Part shown: positions 27,435 to 39,572 of the stretch, in pieces
How the letters are laid out: each line of letters starts with the position of its first letter
Numbering within the stretch: the stretch's first letter is position 1
Source of the DNA: Maritimibacter dapengensis
Lineage (GTDB): Bacteria; Pseudomonadota; Alphaproteobacteria; Rhodobacterales; Rhodobacteraceae
Length of the DNA: 64,000 nucleotides
Direction of reading: 5' to 3'
Assembly (NCBI RefSeq): GCF_019218265.1
Contig: NZ_JAHUZE010000002.1
Coordinates: forward strand, 930,001-994,000
The notes under the pieces: generated by a model
The model's input: the letters and a program-made list of their open reading frames with translations, nothing else
Databases searched by the model: none
What the model was told of the DNA's origin: nothing
Made by a program: the position numbers and the translations under genes

Positions 27435-28189
27435 CAGGCGGTCTCCTGCTTCAGGTCCGCATAGCCGTTCTTCTCGACTTCGAGCGCGAGTTCAGGGCCG
27501 CCGGACTTGATGATACGCCCATTGGCCATGATGTGCACGACATCGGGCACGATATGGTCGAGCAGCCGCTGGTAATGCGTGATGACGAGGAATGCGCGAT
27601 TGTCGTCACGCAGCGCGTTCACGCCATCCGACACCAGCTTCATCGCATCGACGTCAAGCCCGGAATCGGTCTCGTCGAGGATGCACATTTTCGGCTCGAG
27701 CATCGCCATTTGCAGGATTTCGTTCCGCTTCTTCTCACCACCGGAAAAGCCCACATTAACCGGGCGCTTCAACATCTCCGCGTCGATCTTGAGATCCTTG
27801 GCCTTTGCGCGGATTTCCTTGAGGAAATCGGTCGCCGACAATTCTTCTTGCCCCCGCGCCTTGCGCTGTGCGTTCACAGCCGTGCGCATGAAGGTCATGT
27901 TCCCAACCCCCGGGATTTCCACCGGATATTGGAACGCAAGGAACAGGCCAGCGGCTGCACGTTCCTCGGTCTCGAGGTCCAGAAGGTCTTCGCCTTCCAG
28001 CGTCGCTGACCCTTCGGTCACCTCATATCCGTCACGGCCAGACAGAACGTAGGACAAAGTCGATTTGCCAGAACCGTTGGGGCCCATAATCGCGTGGACC
28101 TCGCCGGCGGGTACTGTCAGGGTCACGCCCTTGAGGATCTGTTTGTCTTCTTCTTCAAGCTTGACGTGCAGGTTGTTGATTTCCAGCAT
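27434..28189 (-). CDS. sufC: Fe-S cluster assembly ATPase SufC
   Basis: 251-aa ABC-type ATPase without membrane parts. Walker A is MGPNGSGKSTLS, the signature is SGGEKKRNEI, Walker B is CILDETDSGLDVD. The combination ETDSGLD is typical of SufC. The ATG at 28189 follows AAAGGAC; an upstream in-frame ATG is rejected because it lacks a good site. It drives conformational change of the SufBCD scaffold. Confidence 0.96.
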   Translation of the reverse strand: MLEINNLHVKLEEEDKQILKGVTLTVPAGEVHAIMGPNGSGKSTLSYVLSGRDGYEVTEGSATLEGEDLLDLETEERAAAGLFLAFQYPVEIPGVGNMTFMRTAVNAQRKARGQEELSATDFLKEIRAKAKDLKIDAEMLKRPVNVGFSGGEKKRNEILQMAMLEPKMCILDETDSGLDVDAMKLVSDGVNALRDDNRAFLVITHYQRLLDHIVPDVVHIMANGRIIKSGGPELALEVEKNGYADLKQETA

Positions 28190-28248
28190 CTTTCGTCCTT
28201 TCCATTGGGCCAGCGCCACGCGCCCGCCCGGTCAATCCGTGTGTCTCT

Positions 28249-29061
28249 CTATCCGGCCATCGCCGGCGCATCGGCGCGCAACGCGGCGGGAAAACTCATG
28301 CGCAGGGCATCCCGCGCTTTCTCGATTCCGTCGAGATAGGCCAACGGCCTGTCTTTCAATCTGCCCAAAATCCCTGGCAAGTCGCCCAGCTTTAGTGGCG
28401 GAGCCAAGGGCCGCTCGATCCCGGCAGCGTAGTCGTAGAACTTGAGCGCCGCGTTGGTGTGGATACCGGTCGGGTCGAGCCAGGTGTTCGGCACGCCGTA
28501 GCTGTCGGCCACCACCAACCCGTGCAGGCTGGAGGACACCACGTGAGCGCAGGTCGCGATCTCCGCCACCACCGCGCGCGCCGGACGACGCGGGTCGATG
28601 AGGAACAATCTCGGTTCGGCCGCAAGCACTTCGGCCACCATCGGGTCGTCCACATGGTTTATATGCGGGATGAAGCCGATGCGGTCGCGTCTCGTCCCCT
28701 GATCCCCGAACGTGTCCGAGGCCAGCAGACCAGGGTCGCCGAACCGGTCATGATCCAGCCCCAGAAGCGTTGCAGTGATCGGTCCGCGCACCAGATGCAT
28801 CCGCACATGCGGCAAGAAATCCGTCGGGACCGGGTGCATCAGCCCGGTGCCCCAGACGCGGATTTTCTTGCCTTTAGGCGGCCCGTCCTTGAACTGCCGC
28901 CGCACGCCTTGCAGCACTGACCCGATCGCCACCATGTCGGCACGCGGTTTCTGCGCCCAGTCCACCGTCCGCCCGGAGACATGCGCAACGATTTCGCGGG
29001 ACAGATCGTCCCCGAAGTTCATCGCGTCATTCCACCAGTAAAGCGAAAGCGGCGCGGTCAT
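28249..29061 (-). CDS. Polysaccharide pyruvyl transferase-like protein
   Basis: 270-aa soluble protein of the polysaccharide pyruvyl transferase (PS_pyruv_trans) superfamily. N-terminal YWWNDAMNFGDDLSREIV, middle VRGPITATLLG and VVSSSLHGLVVADSYGVPN are characteristic family blocks. Such enzymes add ketal-pyruvate to exopolysaccharide or handle similar sugars. It is oddly placed between sufB and sufC, with an ATG 4 bp past the sufB stop, so it is transcribed with the Fe-S cluster genes. Substrate unknown. Confidence 0.8.
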   Translation of the reverse strand: MTAPLSLYWWNDAMNFGDDLSREIVAHVSGRTVDWAQKPRADMVAIGSVLQGVRRQFKDGPPKGKKIRVWGTGLMHPVPTDFLPHVRMHLVRGPITATLLGLDHDRFGDPGLLASDTFGDQGTRRDRIGFIPHINHVDDPMVAEVLAAEPRLFLIDPRRPARAVVAEIATCAHVVSSSLHGLVVADSYGVPNTWLDPTGIHTNAALKFYDYAAGIERPLAPPLKLGDLPGILGRLKDRPLAYLDGIEKARDALRMSFPAALRADAPAMAG

Positions 29062-29065
29062 GGCG

Positions 29066-30601
29066 CTACCCCACGGAGCCTTCGAGCGAGATCGCGACAA
29101 GCTGCTGCGCTTCCATCGCGAATTCCATCGGAAGGGCCTGAAGCACCTCCTTGGCGAAACCGTTGACGATAAGCGCCACGGCCTCTTCCTCGTCCATCCC
29201 GCGCTGGCGGCAATAGAACATCTGGTCGTCGTCCACCTTGGACGTCGTCGCCTCATGCTCGACCCGCGAGGATTGGTTCTTCACCTCGATATAGGGCACG
29301 GTATGTGCCCCGCATTGATCGCCGATCAGCAAACTGTCGCACTGGGTGTAGTTGCGGCTGTTCTTGGCCTTCGGGTGCATCGAGACGAGGCCGCGGTAGG
29401 TGTTGTTCGACCGTCCCGCGCTGATCCCCTTGGACACGATGCGCGACTTTGTGTTCTTGCCAAGGTGCGTCATCTTCGTGCCGGTGTCGGCCTGCTGCAT
29501 ATTGTTCGTAATGGCGATGGAATAGAACTCGCCCTGGCTGTCGTCACCGCGCAGAACGCAGGACGGATATTTCCATGTCACCGCCGAACCGGTTTCGACC
29601 TGCGTCCACATCACCTTGGACCGGTCGCCCCGACAATCGGCGCGCTTGGTCACGAAGTTGTAGATACCGCCTTTGCCTTCCTCGTCGCCGGGGAACCAGT
29701 TCTGAACCGTCGAATACTTCACTTCGGCGTCGTCCAGAATGACGATCTCCACGACGGCAGCATGAAGCTGCGCGGTGTCGCGCTGGGGCGCGGTGCACCC
29801 TTCGAGATAAGAGACGTAACTCTCCTTGTCCGCGATGATGAGCGTGCGCTCGAACTGGCCGGTGTTCTCGGCGTTGATGCGGAAATAGGTGGACAGCTCC
29901 ATCGGACAGCGAACGCCCGGCGGGATATAGACGAAGGACCCGTCCGAAAAGACCGCGCTGTTCAACGTGGCATAGAAATTGTCGGTCGGCGGCACGACGC
30001 TGCCGAGATATTTCTTCACGAGCTCGGGATGCTCCCGGATCGCCTCGGAAATCGAGCAGAAAATGACGCCGGCCGCTTCGAGTTCTTTTTTGAAGGTCGT
30101 GCCGACAGATACGGAATCGAACACCGCGTCCACCGCGACTTTCCGATCCGAATTCGCGCCGTCCGCAGGCACTTCGTCGGCGCCCTCGACGCCGGCGAGG
30201 ATCATCTGTTCCTTGAGGGGAATACCGAGCTTTTCATAGGTCGCCAGAAGCTTGGGGTCGACCTCGTCCAGCGACTTGGGCTTTTTCTCCATGCTCTTCG
30301 GGCGCGCGTAGTAATACTGGTCCTGGAAGTTGATCTCGGGGTATTCGACCATCGCCCAATCGGGCTCTTCCATCTGAAGCCAACGCCGATAGGCCGCCAG
30401 ACGCCACTCCGTCATCCACTCTGGCTCGTCGTTCTTCTGGCTGATGAGGCGCACGATATCTTCGGTCAGCCCCTTGGGAGCGTATTCCATCTCGATATCG
30501 GTTTCCCAACCGTATTTGTACTTGTCGCCAAGACTCTTGACCGCATCCACGGTCTGCTGCTCGACGCCTTCCTTGACGATTGTCTTTCCGTCCTCGGCCA
30601 T
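29066..30601 (-). CDS. sufB: Fe-S cluster assembly protein SufB
   Basis: 511-aa SufB, the scaffold subunit on which clusters are built. Conserved blocks include [32 protein letters not shown] (a Cys in the sulfur-accepting region) and [20 protein letters not shown]. The RxxxCRG segment [18 protein letters not shown] is present. Start chosen at ATG 30601, 8 nt after AAGGA; longer in-frame ATGs run into the previous gene. The desulfurase gene ends 22 bp upstream. Confidence 0.96.
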   Translation of the reverse strand: MAEDGKTIVKEGVEQQTVDAVKSLGDKYKYGWETDIEMEYAPKGLTEDIVRLISQKNDEPEWMTEWRLAAYRRWLQMEEPDWAMVEYPEINFQDQYYYARPKSMEKKPKSLDEVDPKLLATYEKLGIPLKEQMILAGVEGADEVPADGANSDRKVAVDAVFDSVSVGTTFKKELEAAGVIFCSISEAIREHPELVKKYLGSVVPPTDNFYATLNSAVFSDGSFVYIPPGVRCPMELSTYFRINAENTGQFERTLIIADKESYVSYLEGCTAPQRDTAQLHAAVVEIVILDDAEVKYSTVQNWFPGDEEGKGGIYNFVTKRADCRGDRSKVMWTQVETGSAVTWKYPSCVLRGDDSQGEFYSIAITNNMQQADTGTKMTHLGKNTKSRIVSKGISAGRSNNTYRGLVSMHPKAKNSRNYTQCDSLLIGDQCGAHTVPYIEVKNQSSRVEHEATTSKVDDDQMFYCRQRGMDEEEAVALIVNGFAKEVLQALPMEFAMEAQQLVAISLEGSVG

Positions 30602-30623
30602 AAGAGCCATCCTTCTCGCGGGT

Positions 30624-31667
30624 TCAGCGCCCTCTGGCGCGGAATTTGTCATGTTCACGTAGCCACGCCTCGCAAAAGGCCATGACCTCGTCTTTCGTTG
30701 TGGTGGGACCGAGCGAGACCCGCAGCGCACTCGCCGCTTCTGTCTCGTCATATCCCATCGCGCGCAGGACTCGGCTGGATTTCACCTTGCCCGATGAACA
30801 GGCCGATCCTGCCGAAACGGCAAAACCAGCCAGGTCCATGACCATCACCTGTGTCTCCCCTTTCCAACGCGGCGTGATGAAGCAGCTTGTGTTGGGGAGC
30901 CTGTTCGCGTCTTTCCCGACAAAAATAGTCTCTTGCGCGGATTCTGAAAGGGTTTTTTCTAGAATATTTCTAAATTCGGCGATCTCGTCCCAGATACCGG
31001 CCTCAAGATCGCGCGAGGCGGCCGTTGCGGCGGCCCCGAAACCGGCGATGCCGATCACGTTTTCGGTGCCGGACCGGCGTCCCATCTCCTGCCCACCTCC
31101 TTTGATCCGCGCTTCGATGTCGATGCCTCGCTTCAGGATCAGCGCACCGACGCCTTTCGGCCCGCCAATCTTGTGAGCAGATACGATGGCCATGTCCGCC
31201 CCGGACCAGTTAAAGGCGAACGGAAGCTTGCCAAGCGCCTGTGTCGCGTCGGTCATGCGCAGGCCTTGCGGAAGCGTTTGAATGATCCCGGTCTCGGAAT
31301 TGGCGACCTGCAACGCGCTGACCCCGGGGTCGGTGATCGTGACGACGCCATCTCGCGAGACCCCTTGGTCCGTGTCACACCATGCGCTCACGGCTTCATG
31401 CTCGACGTCGGCGCAATGGATGCCACCTGCCGCCAGAGCGAGCGCAGCGGCCTCGGTCGCGGACGAGACGAAAACCACATCCGCGCCTTCCGCGCCCACG
31501 GCGGCCGCGACTTGTCGTCGCGCCGTCTCGATAATGCCCTTGGCCTTGCGCCCCTCACTGTGAACCGAAGACGGATTCCCGACCACGTCCATCGCCGCGA
31601 TCATCGCGGCACGCGCTTCCTCACGCAAAGGCGTTGTCGCATTGTAATCGAGATAGGTCCGGGCCAA
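30624..31667 (-). CDS. Cysteine desulfurase, IscS/NifS group
   Basis: 347-aa class V aminotransferase. PLP Lys is in [17 protein letters not shown] and the catalytic Cys in [17 protein letters not shown], the group I loop. It is shorter than E. coli IscS (404 aa) and differs from the group II SufS in the same operon, so two desulfurases of distinct classes are encoded together. It follows iscR by 35 bp. Confidence 0.93.
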   Translation of the reverse strand: MARTYLDYNATTPLREEARAAMIAAMDVVGNPSSVHSEGRKAKGIIETARRQVAAAVGAEGADVVFVSSATEAAALALAAGGIHCADVEHEAVSAWCDTDQGVSRDGVVTITDPGVSALQVANSETGIIQTLPQGLRMTDATQALGKLPFAFNWSGADMAIVSAHKIGGPKGVGALILKRGIDIEARIKGGGQEMGRRSGTENVIGIAGFGAAATAASRDLEAGIWDEIAEFRNILEKTLSESAQETIFVGKDANRLPNTSCFITPRWKGETQVMVMDLAGFAVSAGSACSSGKVKSSRVLRAMGYDETEAASALRVSLGPTTTKDEVMAFCEAWLREHDKFRARGR

Positions 31668-31702
31668 AGGGTCCGCCTTTCATCCGGTCAAGAATGGGAG
31701 GA

Positions 31703-32164
31703 TCAATCCTCGTCGACGACGTGAAACAGGTTCGGCACCGCAGGGCAAGGCGCCAGATCGTTTTTCACGACATCGGAAAGCCGCGTCTGGTGAAGGAACA
31801 CATAGACATTGGCTGATAGACTTTCCCATAGCCGGTTGGTCATGCTCTGTGCTTTCGTGCCGCTGGTCCCGCCCGAGGCCCCCGCCCCGGTGTGCATGGC
31901 GCTCACGGTCTCATCCACCGCCGCCAGCACCTCGGACACCCGGATTTCGCTTGCCGGACGTGCCAGCATGTAGCCGCCCCCGGGGCCGCGCACCGATTTG
32001 ACGAGTTCGGCCCGCCGCAGCTTCACGAAGAGCTGTTCGAGATAGGGCAGCGAGATTTTCTGCTTCTCCGACAGCTCGGTCAAAGACATTCGCGTGCCTT
32101 CGGGCTGCATGGCGAGTTCCGCCAGTGCAACCATCGCGTAACGTCCTTTGGTCGACAGCTTCAT
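31703..32164 (-). CDS. iscR: Rrf2-family Fe-S regulator IscR with one cysteine
   Basis: 153-aa Rrf2-family regulator. Winged helix-turn-helix covers about residues 1-75 (MKLSTKGRYAMVALAELAMQ, then QKISLPYLEQLFVKLRRAEL). The usual three-cysteine Fe-S ligand set of E. coli IscR is absent: the only cysteine is Cys140 in LAPCPAVPN. A single-cysteine IscR has been reported for Rhodobacter sphaeroides, so this fits the group. First gene of the suf operon; likely self-regulating. Confidence 0.9.
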   Translation of the reverse strand: MKLSTKGRYAMVALAELAMQPEGTRMSLTELSEKQKISLPYLEQLFVKLRRAELVKSVRGPGGGYMLARPASEIRVSEVLAAVDETVSAMHTGAGASGGTSGTKAQSMTNRLWESLSANVYVFLHQTRLSDVVKNDLAPCPAVPNLFHVVDED

Positions 32165-32311
32165 GCGTCCCCCCGAAACATTGACGAACTGGCCCCACAC
32201 GATTAGGTGATCAGGGACGCGCGGCCCGACATTGGACGGGCCGCCCCGCTTTTTATGGTGCCCACTCATTTCCGTCAAGAAATGGGGGGCTTGAGGAGAG
32301 ATCGAGACCAC

Positions 32312-32965
32312 ATGCCTGAGGTGATTTTCCCCGGCCCCGAGGGGCGTCTGGAAGGCCGTTACCACCCGCAGAAAGACAAGGACGCACCGATCGCCATCGT
32401 GCTGCACCCGCATCCTCAATTCGGCGGAACGATGAACAACAAGGTCGTCTACAACCTGCATTACGCGTTCCACAAGATGGGCTTCAACGTCCTGCGCTTC
32501 AATTTCCGGGGCGTGGGCCGGTCGCAGGGCGAATACGATCAGGGCGTGGGCGAATTGTCCGATGCCGCCTCGGCGCTGGATTATCTCCAGTCGATGAACC
32601 AGAACGCCAAGCATTGCTGGGTCGCGGGTTTCAGCTTCGGCGCCTGGATCGGGATGCAGCTTCTGATGCGCCGCCCCGAAATCACCGGGTTCGTCAGCGT
32701 GTCACCCCCGGCGAACATGTATGACTTTTCGTTCCTCGCCCCCTGCCCGTCTTCGGGCCTTATCATCAACGGCACCGGTGACCGGGTCGCCCCGCCGGCC
32801 GACACGCACGTGTTGGTCGACAAGCTGCATGAGCAGAAGGGCATCACCATCACTCATACTGAAATCGAAGGCGCGGGCCACTTCTACGAAGGCGATCACA
32901 TGGAAACCATGCTCGCTTCGGTGGACGATTACGTGCGCCGTCGCCTGACCGAGACCACCCGCTGA
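32312..32965 (+). CDS. Alpha/beta hydrolase (CocE/dienelactone-hydrolase-like)
   Basis: 217-aa soluble hydrolase. Strand and oxyanion motif HPHPQFGGTMNNKVVY, nucleophile elbow GFSFGAWIG and catalytic His in GAGHFYEGD are all visible. Asp is likely in GTGDRVAPP. The ATG at 32312 follows GAGGAG by 11 nt. Divergent from iscR; the two start codons are about 150 bp apart, enough for two promoters. Substrate unknown. Confidence 0.85.
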   Translation: MPEVIFPGPEGRLEGRYHPQKDKDAPIAIVLHPHPQFGGTMNNKVVYNLHYAFHKMGFNVLRFNFRGVGRSQGEYDQGVGELSDAASALDYLQSMNQNAKHCWVAGFSFGAWIGMQLLMRRPEITGFVSVSPPANMYDFSFLAPCPSSGLIINGTGDRVAPPADTHVLVDKLHEQKGITITHTEIEGAGHFYEGDHMETMLASVDDYVRRRLTETTR

Positions 32966-32975
32966 GGAGAGCCCC

Positions 32976-33191
32976 ATGCAGCTCATCGACGATGTTGCCG
33001 ACCGTGTCGCAATCGAAGTTCTCAAACTGGTCGAGGAAACCGGGAACGCCGACATCGTGGAAGACATCAAGAAGGTGATCGGCACCTCGTCTCAGACGCT
33101 GGAAGAGGCCTACATGACGGCGATCCGGGTGCGTCGGGCCGAGAAACGGGCGCTGGAACTCATCGGGCAACTGCGCGACCAGCAGGGCTGA
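32976..33191 (+). CDS. Small helical hypothetical protein
   Basis: 71-aa protein, largely alpha-helical and charged ([20 protein letters not shown], then [20 protein letters not shown]). It has no signal peptide, membrane helix or cysteines. A GAGGAG site precedes the ATG. It fits a conserved small-protein class but I do not recognise a function. It lies between the hydrolase and the metal transporter on the same strand. Confidence 0.65.
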   Translation: MQLIDDVADRVAIEVLKLVEETGNADIVEDIKKVIGTSSQTLEEAYMTAIRVRRAEKRALELIGQLRDQQG

Positions 33192-33196
33192 CGCGC

Positions 33197-33892
33197 GTGC
33201 AGGTCCAGGGCGCGATCCGCACCTTCCTGCGACAGATCACCTACGGCGGAAATGACGGTATCGTCACGACATTCGCGATCGTCGCGGGCTTCGCGGGCGC
33301 GGATGCGCAGGGCGTGGCCGGCATCGGCACCGTGGCCGTGCTCGTCTTCGGCATGGCGAACCTCGTGGCGGATGGCGTGTCGATGGGTCTCGGCGAATAC
33401 TTGTCCAGCCGCTCGACCGCAGCGCTTTACCGCGCGCGCTCACGCGCTGCTCGAACCCGGGACCGCGAAGCGCTCACGGCAGACCTTGCCGAAACCTTCA
33501 TCGTCGAGGGCGTTGCGCCGGAGGCCGCCCACCGTGCCGCCGACGCTCTCGCCGATACACCGCAGGTCGCCACCGATATCGTGCTGCGCCACCGCTACGC
33601 GACCGAAGCGCCCGAAGGCGCCGCCCCGGTCCTGCGTGGCGGCGTGACGTTCGCCGCCTTCATCGTTTTCGGGCTGATCCCGATCCTGCCCTACTTCTTC
33701 GCCCCTGACGCGCCGCGCACATTCGCTGTGTCGGTCGCCATGACGCTGGTGGCACTCGCACTGCTCGGAACCCTCCGCTGGCGTGCGACGTCCGAAACCG
33801 CGATCCGTGCGATTGGCGAGACACTAATCCTCGGCACGCTCTGCGCCGCGCTGGCATTCGCGGCCGGAAACATCGTGGCGGGGCTCGGGTAG
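33197..33892 (+). CDS. VIT1/CCC1-family metal ion transporter
   Basis: 231-aa membrane protein of the vacuolar iron transporter (VIT1) family. The first helix carries the conserved [16 protein letters not shown] motif, the second [20 protein letters not shown]. Such proteins move ferrous iron or manganese by proton exchange. A GTG at 33197 is the start. Location next to the Fe-S genes suggests a link to iron handling, but direction of transport is not visible. Confidence 0.86.
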   Translation: MQVQGAIRTFLRQITYGGNDGIVTTFAIVAGFAGADAQGVAGIGTVAVLVFGMANLVADGVSMGLGEYLSSRSTAALYRARSRAARTRDREALTADLAETFIVEGVAPEAAHRAADALADTPQVATDIVLRHRYATEAPEGAAPVLRGGVTFAAFIVFGLIPILPYFFAPDAPRTFAVSVAMTLVALALLGTLRWRATSETAIRAIGETLILGTLCAALAFAAGNIVAGLG

Positions 33893-33903
33893 CCCGCAGC
33901 CGC

Positions 33904-35385
33904 CTAGAGCCGGTAAATCCCCGAGAATTTCTCTTCCAGATAATCGAGCAGCGGTTCCTCGGTCGGAGCCTCGCCGCCGCAGGCGCGGGTGACGACCTCT
34001 TTCGGCTCGAACAGACCCCCGTGGCGTTGAAGGTTGTCTGTCAGCCACTTCGTCGCCTTCTCCGGCTCGCCTTGCGCGAGGTGGGTGTCCACCTCCGGCA
34101 TCTGCGCGCGAAGCGCTTTCATCAGGCATCCGGCATAGACGTTGCCAAGGCTGTAGGTCGGGAAATACCCGAACAACCCGACAGACCAGTGCACGTCCTG
34201 CAAACACCCCTCCGACGGGCTCGCGACCCTGACGCCGAAATCCTTTTCGAACCGCGTGTTCCACGCCTCTTCCAGGTCCGCGACGGCCAGCGACCCGTCG
34301 ATCATCTTCCGCTCGAGATCGAAGCGTAGAAGCACATGGAGGTTATATTGCACCTCGTCGGATTCCGTCCGGATGAAACCGGGCGTCACCCGGTTCACGG
34401 CCCCGTAGAACGCCTCCGCATCGGGCACCGACAGGCCCCCGAACGCATCGGACATCTTTCCGAACAACCAGCCGGTGAATGCCTGCGAACGGCCCAACTG
34501 GTTCTCGTAGATACGGCTCTGGCTTTCGTGCACGCCCATCGACACGCCCGCGCCCAAAGGCGTCAGCAGGTAGTCGTCGTCGATGTTCTGCTCGTAACAG
34601 GCATGGCCGACCTCGTGGATCGTCGAATAGATCGACCCAAACGGGTCAGTCGGGCTTGTGCGCGTGGTGATCCGCACGTCGAGCCCGGAGCCGGACGAGA
34701 ACGGATGCACCGCCTTGTCGATCCGGCCGCGCGCCATGTCGTAGCCGAACGCCTTGGCGATCTCGCGGGTAAGTTTCATCTGCCGCTGCTCGTCGAACGC
34801 CCCGGTCAGCGCGGAAGGATGATGCTCCGATCCCATGATCCGGTCTCGCAGATCGACCAACCGTGGCCTCAGCGCATCGAACATCGCCTGAAGCTCTGCC
34901 TGCGTCGCGCCCGGCTCGTAATCGTCCAGAAGCGCATCATAAAGATCGCCGCCATCGGCCAGCGCCGCCGCTTCCTCGCGCTTGAGCGCAACGACCTGTT
35001 CCAGAACCGGAACAAATGCCGCCACGTCGTCTTCAGCACGGGCATCCGCCCACTTGCGCTGTGCGCTCGACGTCACACGCGCCAGCTCGCCCGCCAGTTT
35101 CGCAGGCACCCGGTTGGTGCGCTCGAACCCGCGCCGGATATGGCGCAGGTTGGCCTTCCCGGTGGCGTCCAACGTGTTCTCGTCAATCGCGGCGAGCCAA
35201 TCGCCCACCTGCGGGTCGGTCCGGCGGGCATGAAGCACCTGCTCCATCGCCTCGCTTTCCTCGGCCCGTTGCGGCCCCGCCTCGCGCGGCATGACCGTTT
35301 CCTGGTCCCAGCCCAGTCGCCCGGCGACCTGCGCGAGCGCCTGCGTCTGGCGCTCGTAATTCATCAATGCGTCGTAGGCGTCCAT
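33904..35385 (-). CDS. Carboxypeptidase M32
   Basis: 493-aa metallo-carboxypeptidase of family M32 (Taq-type). The zinc motif HEVGHACYE (HEXXH) is within SIYSTIHEVGHACYEQNIDD; the third ligand Glu should lie in GVSMGVHESQSRIYENQLGR. The C-terminal block FGYFPTYSLGNVYAGCL is typical. Cytoplasmic, trims C-terminal residues from peptides. Its gene lies directly before ctaA (1-bp gap). Confidence 0.93.
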   Translation of the reverse strand: MDAYDALMNYERQTQALAQVAGRLGWDQETVMPREAGPQRAEESEAMEQVLHARRTDPQVGDWLAAIDENTLDATGKANLRHIRRGFERTNRVPAKLAGELARVTSSAQRKWADARAEDDVAAFVPVLEQVVALKREEAAALADGGDLYDALLDDYEPGATQAELQAMFDALRPRLVDLRDRIMGSEHHPSALTGAFDEQRQMKLTREIAKAFGYDMARGRIDKAVHPFSSGSGLDVRITTRTSPTDPFGSIYSTIHEVGHACYEQNIDDDYLLTPLGAGVSMGVHESQSRIYENQLGRSQAFTGWLFGKMSDAFGGLSVPDAEAFYGAVNRVTPGFIRTESDEVQYNLHVLLRFDLERKMIDGSLAVADLEEAWNTRFEKDFGVRVASPSEGCLQDVHWSVGLFGYFPTYSLGNVYAGCLMKALRAQMPEVDTHLAQGEPEKATKWLTDNLQRHGGLFEPKEVVTRACGGEAPTEEPLLDYLEEKFSGIYRL

Positions 35386-35386
35386 T

Positions 35387-36529
35387 TCAGCCCCTTACCG
35401 ATTGTGCCGTGGGATAGCCCGCGCGGAAACGCGCGAGGATGATGAGCGACCATGTCAGGATCGCGCCCGCCTGATGCGTGATCGCGATATGCAGCATCGC
35501 CGCGTTCACGACCGTAACGATACCGAGCACCATCTGGACGAGGATCATACCGCTAGCCAGCATGAACGCGGTGCGCACGCCCTTGGTGGCCCCCTTGCGA
35601 CCGCGGAACAACGCACCGATCGCGAAAAGCGCCAGAACATACCCGACAATACGGTGGAAGAACTGCACGAGGCCGGGGTTTTCGAAGAAATTGCGCCAGA
35701 CCGGTTCGATCGAGAACGCATCGGGTGGAAACACCTGCCCGCCCATCAGCGGCCAATCCACGAAACTCCGCCCCGCGTCGATGCCCGCCACCAATGCGCC
35801 CAGCAGGATCTGCAGCATCGCGAGATGCATCAGGCCCGTGCCCATGCCCCAAAGCCCCCGGTCACGCAGCCGCCGCGCCTGCATGTTGTCCGCCTCGGAT
35901 CGACCGAGCAGCAGGATGAACCACAGGATGAGCCCCAGTATCGCGAAGGCAAGCCCGAGATGTGTTGCCAACCGGTAAGAGGCGACATCCACCCGGTCGC
36001 CCTGTAGTCCGGAATGCACCATCCACCAGCCAATCGCGCCCTGCACGCCGATCAGAACGCCAACGGTCAGAAGCCGCCCCGTCCACCCGTTCGGGATCTT
36101 GCGCGCCGCGAGAAAGCCCAGAAAACCGATGATCCAGACGAGGCCGATGAACCGCCCCAACTGACGATGTCCCCATTCCCACCAGTAGATCGACTTGAAC
36201 GCGGCGAGCGACATGCCCTCGTTTTGCAAACGGTATTCGGGACTTTGCTGGTATTTCTCGAACTCGGAGGCCCAATCCGCCTCGTTCATCGGGGGCAGCG
36301 TACCGGAGACGAGGTTCCACTCGGTGATCGACAGCCCGCTGTCCGTCAGCCGCGTCAATCCTCCGACAACGATCATCACCACGATCAGCGAAAAGAGCGC
36401 GATCAACCAGGCCCGCACCAACCTGCGCGCGCCGGTGTTCCCGCCCCGGTCGATCATTCCTGTCTGGCGTTGGGGGCGCGTTTCCTCCCCGTCGCTCACC
36501 TCTTCGAAAATGCTGCGTGGCTCGGCCAT
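35387..36529 (-). CDS. ctaA: Heme A synthase COX15/CtaA
   Basis: 380-aa membrane protein with eight predicted helices. It converts heme O to heme A for cytochrome aa3 oxidase. Conserved blocks: GGLTRLTDSGLSITEWN, WWEWGHRQLGRFIG (heme His), GWWMVHSGLQ and FFHRIVGYVLA. Start chosen at the ATG giving MAEPRSIFEEV; upstream in-frame ATGs at 36541 and 36625 lack better sites. Translation is near-coupled with the M32 gene downstream. Confidence 0.92.
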   Translation of the reverse strand: MAEPRSIFEEVSDGEETRPQRQTGMIDRGGNTGARRLVRAWLIALFSLIVVMIVVGGLTRLTDSGLSITEWNLVSGTLPPMNEADWASEFEKYQQSPEYRLQNEGMSLAAFKSIYWWEWGHRQLGRFIGLVWIIGFLGFLAARKIPNGWTGRLLTVGVLIGVQGAIGWWMVHSGLQGDRVDVASYRLATHLGLAFAILGLILWFILLLGRSEADNMQARRLRDRGLWGMGTGLMHLAMLQILLGALVAGIDAGRSFVDWPLMGGQVFPPDAFSIEPVWRNFFENPGLVQFFHRIVGYVLALFAIGALFRGRKGATKGVRTAFMLASGMILVQMVLGIVTVVNAAMLHIAITHQAGAILTWSLIILARFRAGYPTAQSVRG

Positions 36530-36615
36530 TGGCTCCCCCATTCTTCGTTTCGCCGGACTATCGGGGATGGCCATGGGAATGCCAAGCGGTTTCCCCCGAA
36601 ATCCGAGGGTTCTGA

Positions 36616-36645
36616 TTGCACCCAATAGCTAGATATTGGTATAGA
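36616..36645 (+). promoter_or_regulatory. Candidate gyrA promoter with a palindrome in its spacer
   Basis: TTGCAC (36616-36621) and TATAGA (36640-36645) are 18 nt apart and lie about 80 bp before gyrA. The spacer holds a perfect inverted repeat CCAATA-N6-TATTGG (36622-36639), suggesting an operator or supercoiling-sensitive element. Confidence 0.5.
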
Positions 36646-36723
36646 GGATCGAACAAGATGTGGTGAACGCATCGCAGGCGGAACAGGGGCGCGCAAGCGT
36701 CCGAAACGAGAACGGCAGATCAC

Positions 36724-39483
<2,760 letters not shown>

Positions 39484-39514
39484 CCGGCCCCGTCATCGCC
39501 ATCGACACGATACC

Positions 39515-39546
39515 AAGGCCCGCCCCCGCAGCGGGCCTTTTCTTTT
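39515..39546 (+). terminator. Rho-independent terminator of gyrA
   Basis: A 9-bp stem of AAGGCCCGC (39515-39523) and GCGGGCCTT (39531-39539) is followed by TTCTTTT. It lies 31 bp after the gyrA stop. Confidence 0.88.
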
Positions 39547-39572
39547 GCGTCCCGCTCGCCTATCTCCCGCTC

